A DNA stretch of 64,000 nucleotides. Source: UBA6163 sp963758085. Its GTDB lineage: Bacteria > Planctomycetota > Planctomycetia > Pirellulales > Pirellulaceae. The stretch is from the NCBI GenBank assembly GCA_963758085.1, contig CAVWUB010000004.1, forward strand, positions 744,001 to 808,000, in the 5' to 3' direction. Shown in pieces: positions 54,901-62,322 of the stretch. Both the position numbers and the translations under genes were made by a program. A model generated the notes under the pieces. It ran no database searches. It was not told where the DNA came from and was given only the letters and a program-made list of their open reading frames with translations. How positions within the stretch are numbered: the stretch's first letter is position 1; each line of letters opens with the position of its first letter.

Positions 54901-56264
54901 CACAGGTGACGGACAATAATCCCGACCAAGGAATCCTGTCGTTCGTGCTGCCATCGGTGCCGACCGGGGCCGCCAACGCGGTGACCGTACTTGTCACGGC
55001 CCAAATCGGTGCGACAGTTTCGGGGAACATCACCAACACCGTGACGATCAGCGGCGGCGGCGTGGGCGATCCCACCGAAGGCAACACCGCCTCGGTGACA
55101 ACCGAGGTTCGTGCGGAGGTCGATGTCGCGGTCACCAAGACCGCTGCTGCGACCGCCGTCCCCGGCGGCCAAGCGATCACCTACACCCTGCAGTTCGTCA
55201 ACAACGGTCCCAGTGCCGCGACCAACGTGAACGTCGGCGACGTTCTGCCCGCGGGCCTGACGTTGCAGTCGGTGACGCTCGATGGCGTCGCGGTAACCAA
55301 CACGGGCACCGGAAACAACGTCCAGTTCGTGATCCCGCAACTGCTCGCCGGTCAAGCCAACGCACGGACTGCCGTGATCACAGCGACCATCGCTGCGACC
55401 GCCACCGGCACGCTGGAGAACACCGTGACCGTCACGGCTACCGGGGACACCAATCCAGCGAACAACACCAGCAGCGTGACCACTACTCTGACACCGCTCG
55501 CCGATGTCGGTGTGACTAAGGCGGCTTCAGCTGCCACGGCCGCTCCGGGCACTCAGTTGACCTACACGATCGTGGTCAGCAACACCGGACCGTCCAACGC
55601 TCAAGCCGTCACGGTCACCGACGTACTGCCTGCCGGCTTAACCTTCGTCAGCGGCACCGGCCCTGGCGGAACGCCGCTGACGGCCAGCGGTCAGACCGTC
55701 ACCGTCAACATCGACTCGCTTGCTCCGGCGGCGAGTCAGACGATCACCATCGTCGCCCAGATCAACTCGGGCTTCACCGGGACGATCACCAACCCAGTGA
55801 CCGTGGCGACGACGACCAACGAGGGCAACAACACGGCGAACAACACCGCGTCGGCAGTGACTCAGGTGGCGGTCCCGGATACCAATTCCGCATCGCTCTC
55901 GGGCCGTGTGTTCTTGGATCGCAATAACAACGGCATCTTCGATTCTGGGGAAAACGGCCTGGCGGGCATCACCGTCAACCTGTTGGCCGCCGGGACCAGC
56001 ACGGTCGTCAAGACCGTCACGACCGATAGCCAAGGCATGTACCTGTTCGATGAGCTGGCCGCGGGCAACTACGACATCAAGGTCGTGCGTCCGCCAGGCT
56101 TGCTCGACGGACTGGAAAACCCCGGCGATAGCCGCCCGGTGAGCAACCTCGGCGACAGCATCATCCCGGGCCTGACGCTCGGGATCGGACAGAGCATCAC
56201 TTCCAATGACTTCGGGTTATTGGAAGCACTGAGCAAGCGACGTTTCTTGGCATCGTCTCCGTGA
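51984..56264 (+). CDS. Large secreted SdrD-B/DUF11 repeat protein with LEPR-type N-terminus
   Basis: A 1426-residue surface or secreted protein from the ATG at 51984. The Arg/Lys-rich N-terminus ends in ETLAKRELLAADLGS, a LEPR-xLL-type motif. SdrD-B-like beta domains lie at about residues 40-140 and 350-500 (GNQVFLDQNNNGLFDSATES). Six DUF11 repeats of about 130 residues start near 506, 639, 779, 914, 1046 and 1173 (e.g. DLAIVKTAE, DVAVTKTAA; each with TVTDTLPAGLT-like and NTATV-like motifs). A last SdrD-B domain (SGRVFLDRNNNGIFDSGENGL) starts near 1301. The protein ends EALSKRRFLASSP. Adhesive or matrix role inferred. A terminator follows. Confidence 0.92.
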   Translation: MFRSLLQRLAPSIPAKRRKPIRRRLGVETLAKRELLAADLGSVAGTVYIDLAGDGLTADDTRLEAVEVRLYRDGGDGVFGGDDTLVDEVFSAPLSSETPGEFVFRGLSPGLYFVEQDAATTPDGLFVPDPVAVTVVNDEGQRVQTIDAFDQTPLNLNATEDNPYLTDISIAPDAIGGVRKAELTHLSGPSSVQMFVDVINSEFALSSTVGTFGLGVVRYDGNDSSIELDPEGLGGADLSASDPLAGIVLEIFTDHLGNSFDLNIYSDADNYSTINVPYPAESLNNVFRLFVPFTEFVQGAGASGEADFTDVGAIELALQNAPNQDVRVTIFETRQSSEAVVADLQNLQPITLGNQVFLDQNNNGLFDSATESGIAGVDIELYRLTALGDVVDPLTQTPIATTTTDANGIYQFTDLEPGFYAAVIPGREFDAADGSAGAGTLVGFTVSDPAVPTAGANAGIDNDADGREVAGQLFVITETFQLVSSGDPSQTVTVNNTVDFGFVGSADLEIEKTFVSLDVSGSARTATFRIDVTNNGLQDATGIVVVDTLPAGLTFNSIGTVADPSVPPTGVTNTSVDGNTVTLDLIDLSNGESLSFLIIVDVADGATGDRVNTATVSGDQGDAVPDNNTSTATVTLPATDLAIVKTAETPTGGPIAPGSLTSGDTFVYRLVVSNSGPDGATGVSVIDTLPADVTFVNATINGGAAGEGIAFDSATRTLTATIGNIASGGNAVVLITATVNPGASTSFSNTATVSNSPSTDPDPSNNTATVETSLANEVDLAVQKSVVGQATPALGGTVTYQITVTNTAGSANARGFTVTDTLPAGLTLVAGSFDDEDSGVTLSATGQALTFTGVPLAPGESVTFSFAAAIAQTAAASLTNTAVVAVFDDGVSADVDSNLDNNEDDETITPTRQIDLVVTKDDGIAAGEFATPGEQIIYEIIVTNTGVSDAVNVNVTDTLPAGVIATSITVDGTQVTDNNPDQGILSFVLPSVPTGAANAVTVLVTAQIGATVSGNITNTVTISGGGVGDPTEGNTASVTTEVRAEVDVAVTKTAAATAVPGGQAITYTLQFVNNGPSAATNVNVGDVLPAGLTLQSVTLDGVAVTNTGTGNNVQFVIPQLLAGQANARTAVITATIAATATGTLENTVTVTATGDTNPANNTSSVTTTLTPLADVGVTKAASAATAAPGTQLTYTIVVSNTGPSNAQAVTVTDVLPAGLTFVSGTGPGGTPLTASGQTVTVNIDSLAPAASQTITIVAQINSGFTGTITNPVTVATTTNEGNNTANNTASAVTQVAVPDTNSASLSGRVFLDRNNNGIFDSGENGLAGITVNLLAAGTSTVVKTVTTDSQGMYLFDELAAGNYDIKVVRPPGLLDGLENPGDSRPVSNLGDSIIPGLTLGIGQSITSNDFGLLEALSKRRFLASSP

Positions 56265-56392
56265 TGGAGCTCACCGGCTGATCGCCAGTCGCCGCAGCGC
56301 CCGAACGGGAGCCGGTGCGGATTGCAGGGGCAAATGCTCCGGCGACTGGAGAAAGCCAACGAGCGAAACGGCAGACTACTGAGCAACGATCA

Positions 56393-56426
56393 ACGCTCGG
56401 CCGCTGGGGGGTGGCCGAGCGTTTTT
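56393..56426 (+). terminator. Rho-independent terminator after the SdrD/DUF11 gene
   Basis: ACGCTCGGCC (56393-56402) pairs perfectly with GGCCGAGCGT (56413-56422), with a 10-base loop, and is followed by a run of T. It lies about 130 bp after the stop codon. Confidence 0.88.
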
Positions 56427-56473
56427 GCGTTGATAGTGATCACGATCGCTTCAAATTCAATCTCGTGCTCAAT

Positions 56474-56680
56474 AGGGCCGCAGGCCCGGTACATCCTCTG
56501 CCGGGCCCGTGAGGGCCCGGTCACCCGATCGCAAAGGGATTGATAGGCCCGCAGGGCCGACACAAGTGCGGCGGAGGCACCTGTTCGTGCCGACCCTGCG
56601 GGCCTGAGAAGCCCTTGCTGCTGTTTCAATCCGGAGCCTGACGACTCCGGCAGTGGATGTGCCGGCCCGGCGGGCCTGAT
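56474..56680. repeat. Interspersed GC-rich palindromic repeat, family B, copy 3
   Basis: Same sequence of sub-motifs as 49408-49612 at nearly the same length (about 207 versus 205 bp), including CCGTGAGGGCCCGGT and GGAGCCTGACGACTCCGGCA. It lies in the convergent spacer between the SdrD/DUF11 and M42 peptidase genes. Confidence 0.87.
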
Positions 56681-56695
56681 AGGATTGCTTGGCAT

Positions 56696-57769
56696 CTACC
56701 GCGGCGTGAAATCGCAATCGCTCGTCAGCGACAGGGCGAACTGCGCCAGCAGCTCCGCGACGTGGTGGATATCGTCGAGCGAAATCGTCTCCACGGCCGA
56801 GTGCATGTAACGGTTAGGGATCGCCACCAAACCGGTCGCCACCCCGCCGCCATGGATCTGCAAGACGTTGGCGTCGTTGGGTGTCGCTCGTCCGGTCGCC
56901 GCCAGCTGATACGGAATCCCGTGCTGCTTGGCCAGGTCGACCAGCCGCTGTGACACGCCCGGGTTCATGTTTGGGCCGCGGTAAATCACGGGGCCGCCGC
57001 CGAGCCGGATGTCGCCTTGCTGCGTCTTATCGATCGTTGGGCAGTCCGAGGCGTGCGTGACATCGACCGCGATCGCGACGTGCGGGTCGATGCTGCCGGC
57101 TGCCGTCTTGGCGCCGCGCAGACCGATCTCTTCCTGCACCGTGCTGACACTGTGAAGGTGACAGGCCAAGCTGCGGCCATCGGGTTTGGAGGTGGCGCGG
57201 CGGAGCGCTTCGATCACTGTCCACATCCCGGTCTTATTATCCATGCCGGGACCGCTGACCAAATTGCCCAATAGCGGGCGGTACTGCAAATCCAACGTGA
57301 CGCAGTCACCGATGCTCACCGCGCCCTCGGCAGCCGCTTTATCGCGCGCCCCGATATCGAGCCACAGTTGCTCCAGCTGGACCACTTGTTTTCGCTCCGC
57401 CTCGTTCAATAAATGGATCGGCTTGCGGCTGATTACCGCAGGCACCGGCCCCTTGCTGGTCCAGATCGTCATCGACTGGCCGATCAATTGCTGCGGATCC
57501 CAGCCACCAATGGTCTGCGCATAGACAAACCCATCGTCGTCGATGTAGGTCACCAGCATCCCGATCTGGTCGCAATGTCCGGCCAGCAACAGGCGAGGTC
57601 CATCGGACGGGCCCGCCGCCGCGATCACGTTGCCATGCACATCGGTGCGAATCGCCGTGGCATGCGGCGTGATGTACTGGCGGACCAGATGTTGAACCGG
57701 CTGTTCATATCCCGAAGGGCTCGGGGTCAAAATCGCTGAACGAAAGAATTCAAGGGCGCTGGCTTCCAT
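56696..57769 (-). CDS. M42 family metallopeptidase (tetrahedral aminopeptidase type)
   Basis: A 357-residue co-catalytic zinc aminopeptidase. The metal and catalytic residues can be read in order: GHCDQIG (His, Asp), GPGMDNKTG (bridging Asp), TVQEEIGLRGA (catalytic Glu and ligand Glu), AVDVTHA (Asp) and NRYMHSAVE (His). The start EASALEFFRSAILTPSPSGYE matches the family. The ATG at 57769 is chosen; the longer frame overlaps nothing recognisable. Likely role: trimming cytoplasmic peptides. Confidence 0.92.
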   Translation of the reverse strand: MEASALEFFRSAILTPSPSGYEQPVQHLVRQYITPHATAIRTDVHGNVIAAAGPSDGPRLLLAGHCDQIGMLVTYIDDDGFVYAQTIGGWDPQQLIGQSMTIWTSKGPVPAVISRKPIHLLNEAERKQVVQLEQLWLDIGARDKAAAEGAVSIGDCVTLDLQYRPLLGNLVSGPGMDNKTGMWTVIEALRRATSKPDGRSLACHLHSVSTVQEEIGLRGAKTAAGSIDPHVAIAVDVTHASDCPTIDKTQQGDIRLGGGPVIYRGPNMNPGVSQRLVDLAKQHGIPYQLAATGRATPNDANVLQIHGGGVATGLVAIPNRYMHSAVETISLDDIHHVAELLAQFALSLTSDCDFTPR

Positions 57770-57833
57770 GGCGTTCCAAGAGCACGTGGGAATGTGAAAC
57801 AGGGAGCCGCGGATTCTCGCCGATTCTCTCGGC

Positions 57834-59334
57834 TTAGACCACCGCCTCAACCGCCACGGCATTGGACGCTGGGCGATTTTCCAGCGTCTCGATCACCGCG
57901 CAACCACAGCAGTCACTCCACACGTTAACCGTCGTCCGAGCCATGTCGAGCACGCGATCGACCGCCAAGATGATCCCCTGCAGCTCCACCGGCAAGTTCA
58001 CCGCCTGCAGGATGATGACCATCATCACCAAACCCGCATGCGGAATGCCCGCCGCACCGACACTAGCCAGTAGCGCCGTAATCGCCACGACCACCTGCTG
58101 CGACAGCGGTAGATTGGCACCGAAGTGCAGCTCGCGCGATGAACAACACCGCGACCGCCTCATACAGCGCCGTGCCATCCATGTTGATCGTCGCTCCCAG
58201 CGGTAACACGAACGAGCCGGTGCGGTTGCTGATTTTGGCGCGCTGCTCGACGCACGTCATGGTCAGCGGCAGCGTGCCATTGCTGCTGGCGCTGCTGAAC
58301 GCGGTCAGCAATGCCGGGCTCATCGCGCGGGCGAACTCAACCGGACTCCGCCTCGCGATGTACTTCACGATCAGCGGCAGAGTGATGGTGGCATGAAAGG
58401 CAAGCGCCAGCGCCACGGCGAGGACGTACCAGCCGAGCGACCGAAACACGGCCCCCCCTTGAGTCGCCGTCACATAACTCATCAAGAAGAAGACGCCGAG
58501 CGGGGCGAGGCGGATGATTGCGGTCGTCATCGCCATCATCACCTGAAACCCAGTATTGGCTGCAGCTTGCACACGCGTTGCCGTCGCACCGCCGACTCGC
58601 AGCGCAAAGATCGCCACTGCAATGGTGAATGCGATGATCGACAAAAAGTTCGGCTCGACCAGCGCCCCGAGCGGATTGGCCGGAATCAGCGCCTCGATCT
58701 GCGCGAGCACGATCTCGCTCAGGTGAGGTGGCGCCACAGCAGGCTGCCCTGCCCCGGCTGCCGCTCCGGGATTGATGCCGCCCCGCAAGCCCGGCCGAAT
58801 CAGGTTGACCGCGACGAGTCCCGTCGTGATCGCCAGAAAACTAGTCGCGATATAATACGTCAGCGTGCGCGAAAACATTCGCCCGACCGCCTGGCCGCTC
58901 AGTCCCATCACGCCGGTCAATAACGACGTGATGATCAAGGGGACAGCGACCATCTGCAACATCCGCAGAAACAGATTGCCGAGGCGGCGAAACCCATTGC
59001 CCAGCGTCTGCGCCCAGCTCCCGCCGTGCGCTCGGTACAAGTTCGCAGCCAGCGGCTCTTGTTTTTGCAGCTCATCCAGCGAAGCGAATGTGTCCTCACC
59101 GGCCGCTGTGGGATCGATCGTCAAACGTCGCTGCAGTTCGTCGCCGCGATAAAACCGGATCTCGGCTCGCCCCGATGCATCGTCGATTTCAACCGCGGAA
59201 AAGCCTGGCGGCAGGTCTTCGACCAATCGCACCGAACGCGTGCTGGCGAACAGGTTCAATGACACGCCGATCACCGCACCGGCCACCATACCGATCAGGA
59301 TCTGCCAGTGGAGGGCCAGGCGAAAGGGCGACAT
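57834..59334 (-). CDS. Dicarboxylate/amino acid:cation symporter, DAACS family (one frameshift)
   Basis: Na+- or H+-coupled uptake of dicarboxylates or acidic amino acids. Multiple spans are present, with the hairpin-1 serine-rich motif AFSSASSNGTLPLTM and the conserved GATINMDGTALYEAVAVLFIA. The frame then breaks at about 58133-58138 and the rest continues in the next frame: ELHFGANLPLSQQ, then GAAGIPHAGLVMM (hairpin 2), VDRVLDMARTTVNVWSD and the end. A roughly 70-residue periplasmic insertion (about 35-105) follows the first span. Rejoined length is about 500 aa. The break is probably a sequence error. Confidence 0.88.
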
Positions 59335-59558
59335 GCAATGACTCCGAGGCGGTAAGCAACGTAGTAGGCACTGTCCGACTGCCGAGGCCCTATCAGAGCT
59401 CCGCTTTTTGGAGACGGCGGCCTGCGGACGGCACAGGGACTGTGCCTGCTACTTTAAATCTGGGACGGGCGTACCGGGACCGTCTGATTTCTCGCTACAG
59501 GTAATAACCCGAAGCCATGACGAGAGAAACCCCGGTTGCAACGTTGGCTGGTGGAACG

Positions 59559-60278
59559 CTACGCAACCAGCGCCACACGTCCGTCCTGAATGCGGCCGTC
59601 TTTCATCCGCAGCATCGTATCGGCGCCCGCAGCGATCGAGTCGTCATGCGTGATCATCACGATCGTCAAACCATCCTCCGTATTGAGTCCCCGCAGCAGC
59701 TTGAGGATCTCGGTACCGGTCTCGGCATCGAGATTGCCGGTCGGCTCATCGGCCAACAGCACCGCGGGCTCAGTCATCAGCGCCCGGGCGATCGCGGTGC
59801 GTTGCATTTCGCCGCCGCTCAGTTCGCTCGGCTTGTGGCTGGCGCGGTGCAACAGCCCGACGCGATCGAGCATCGCCTCGGCCCGCCGACGCGCTTCTTT
59901 GCGATGCCGGAAGTACTCCCAGGTGCTGCGGCCAATCATCAGCGGCGCGAGCACATTCTCGACCGCCGACAGCTCCGGCAGCAGGTGATAGAACTGGAAG
60001 ATGACCCCGATGTCGCGGTTGCGGTAGGCATCGCGCGCCGCCCTGGCCGCATTGTCGATCCGCTGGCCACGGAAATAGACCTCGCCCTGATCGGGATGAT
60101 CGAGCGTCGCCAGCAGGTGCATCAGCGTGCTCTTGCCGCTGCCGCTGCGTCCGACCATCGCGGTGATTCGGCCCGGAGCAACGTCCAGATCGACCCCACG
60201 CAGTACCGGCACCTCGATGCTGTCCTTCTGGTAGCTTTTAAAAATGCCACGGGCGCTGAGCACCGGTTGGTCGTTCAT
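59559..60278 (-). CDS. ABC transporter ATP-binding protein, LolD/MacB type
   Basis: A 239-residue ATPase subunit. It has the Walker A motif GRSGSGKST (residues 43-51), the Q-loop region VIFQFYHLLPELSAVENV, the signature LSGGEMQRTAIARAL, the Walker B motif VLLADEPTGNLD and the H-loop MITHD. The LLPELSAVENV and GNLDAETG wording is typical of the LolD/MacB/FtsE group, which powers lipoprotein release or substrate extrusion rather than uptake. It is encoded downstream of the LolC/E-like permease with a MITE-like element between them. Confidence 0.9.
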   Translation of the reverse strand: MNDQPVLSARGIFKSYQKDSIEVPVLRGVDLDVAPGRITAMVGRSGSGKSTLMHLLATLDHPDQGEVYFRGQRIDNAARAARDAYRNRDIGVIFQFYHLLPELSAVENVLAPLMIGRSTWEYFRHRKEARRRAEAMLDRVGLLHRASHKPSELSGGEMQRTAIARALMTEPAVLLADEPTGNLDAETGTEILKLLRGLNTEDGLTIVMITHDDSIAAGADTMLRMKDGRIQDGRVALVA

Positions 60279-60345
60279 CGCGGCGATGTCAGGTTGAGAG
60301 GAAGGTGGGAAAGTAAGGAAAGCGGAGACACACGGTTAGGAGCAG

Positions 60346-60500
60346 TTCAAAAATAACTTCCGCATGTCACTCTCCCTCCGGGAGAGTCGAGCCTCAGGCG
60401 AGGAGAGGGGCGATCCTGGCCCTCCCCGGCCGCTTCCGCGTCCGACCCTCGCGCGGGGCGGGAGGGTGAATGCAAGAAGAACAAGGAACTTATTTTTGAA
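60346..60500. mobile_element. 155-bp MITE-like element with 16-bp terminal inverted repeats
   Basis: TTCAAAAATAACTTCC (60346-60361) and GGAACTTATTTTTGAA (60485-60500) are inverted repeats with one mismatch. Inside are the hairpin CTCTCCCTCCGGGAGAG (60370-60386) and a CCCTCCC...GGGAGGG pair. It is non-coding and fills the gap between the permease and ATPase genes of the Lol-type transporter. A clear short flanking duplication was not identified. The AT-rich ends contrast with the GC-rich surroundings. Confidence 0.6.
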
Positions 60501-60507
60501 TTCTCCC

Positions 60508-62084
60508 TTACTCAAATCGCAGCGCCCTGACCGGGTTCATTCTCGCGGCGCGCAGCGCCGGCAAGACGCTCGCCGTCGTCGCGATCGCAATCGAACCGGC
60601 GATCACCCAGGCGACCGTGGTCGGCTCGACAATCGTTGGAATCGAGCTGAAGTAGTAAACCGTGGGATCAAACACTTCTTGGCCAGTGATCCGTTCGATG
60701 ACGGCGGCGATCGAGTTGATGTGGCGGACGAACAGCAATCCGCCGACCATGCCCACACCACTGCCGACAATTCCTAGCAACAACCCGTAGCTGAGGAAAA
60801 TACTCATCACTCCGGCGCCGATGCGCCGAGCGCCTTGAGCGTGCCGATGTCGCGGGTCTTCTCGACCACGATCATGAAGAAGGTCGCCAAAATACCGAAC
60901 CCGGCAACGGCGATGATCAGGAACAACAAGATGTTCAAAATCGTCGTTTCCAGTCGCACGGCGGCCAGCAGCGGACCTTGCATATCGCGCCAGGTTTGGA
61001 TGTTGAATGCATACTGGTCCGGCGGAAAACGCCGCCGCAGGTCATCGCGAGCGTCGTTGAGACTCGCGCCGGGGACCAACTTGAGCTGCACGGTCGTCAC
61101 GCTGCGGGTACCTGACTGTGGGTCGATCATACCGCGGAACTCTTGCAACTGATCGAGCCGCACGAAGGCGAATGTACTGTCGTATTCGCTCATGCCCGAC
61201 TCATACAGGTCGACCACCGTGAATTTCTGGTTGACCACTTTGGTGTTGTCCGATGCGTTGGGGAACATCATGCGGACGTCATCGCCAGGGCGGCAGTAAT
61301 AGTGATCGCGAATCTCATTATCGCTGTCTCGCATCCGCGTGCTGCATGTCGAGATCCCCAGCACAATCCCCGGGAACTGATCAACCGCAGGATCGAACTG
61401 TTTGGGTCCGGGCGAATCGGCCGTGACGAACGCGCTGGAGGAGAAATCCATGGCCATCGAGGGGCCGGCTGAGGCGTCATCGCTTGCTGGGGCGGTATCT
61501 GCCCCAGGTGCAATGGCACCGCGCGCCTGACGCACTGCCGCGTCGATCCGCTGGCGCTCCAGTTCGAGCAACTGGTCATAAGCCGCGCGCTGGCGTCGGT
61601 ACTCCCACCCCGATTCCGGGAACCCTTCGCGGCCAGGGGCATAGCCGCCATCGCGCAGGTCGAAACTGACGCCCGGTTGGTTTTCGGGGTGCAATAGAAA
61701 GCGGCCGAACTGACTCACTTTGTCATAAGTTTCTGGGTCGATGCCAACCAGATTGACGTGACGTGTGATCAATTGGCCATTGAACTCGATGCCCAGCATC
61801 CCCGGCACATGCACGCTGACCGAAGCGCCTTCCACCCGGTCGCCGAGCACATCGCGGATCGCCGCCAGATGGGCGTCCGGGTCCGGCATGCCGCCGCTGG
61901 CGTGGCACTCGATCAGAATATCCGAGGCCAGACCGTGGAGCCGGTCGTGCATTTCGGCGGCGAAACCTGCCATCACGCTGTTGACTACGATCAACGTCGC
62001 CACGCCCAGCATCACGCTGATGATTGACGCCAGCGCGATGTAACGGGTGCGCAAGTAACGCAAACAGAGCAACCAACGATACAT
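60508..62084 (-). CDS. LolC/LolE-type ABC transporter permease (frameshift or split)
   Basis: Permease of a lipoprotein-releasing or MacB-like exporter. The first span is MYRWLLCLRYLRTRYIALASIISVMLGVATLIVVNSVMAGF. A large periplasmic domain with a charged insertion follows, then the FtsX-type core LLFLIIAVAGFGILATFFMIVVEKTRDIGTLKALGAS. The frame stops at 60807, exactly inside the FtsX domain. The remaining two spans (IFLSYGLLLGIVGSGVGM and WVIAGSIAIATTASVLPALRAARMNPVRALRFE) follow in the next frame. One missing base near 60812-60822 would rejoin them (about 525 aa). A GTGA overlap would alternatively allow a split gene, which is less likely. Confidence 0.85.
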
Positions 62085-62227
62085 AGCCGTTCCTTCGGCG
62101 AGTCAGTTCAAAAGCCGACGAGGCACCGCCCCGACTTACCCGCCAGCGTAGAGGAACTGCGCCGTAGGCGTAAAGGTCGGAAAGCTCGCTGCAGTGCCCC
62201 GATTCCGCTCTACTGGACGGAAGCGCG

Positions 62228-62264
62228 AAAAAACCTCGGCAACCACCTGGTTTGCCGAGGTTTT
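62228..62264 (-). terminator. Rho-independent terminator of the PVC heme c gene
   Basis: AAAACCTCGGCAA (62230-62242) and TTGCCGAGGTTTT (62252-62264) form a 13-bp perfect stem with a 9-base loop. Read on the minus strand it ends in T residues, about 60 bp after the stop of the gene at 62323. The symmetrical A/T flanks could also stop plus-strand transcription. Confidence 0.88.
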
Positions 62265-62322
62265 CAATAGTTGAGGCTAGAGGATCTCTGCGTCCCCTGC
62301 CGCACCGGCTGTAACCGTGAGA

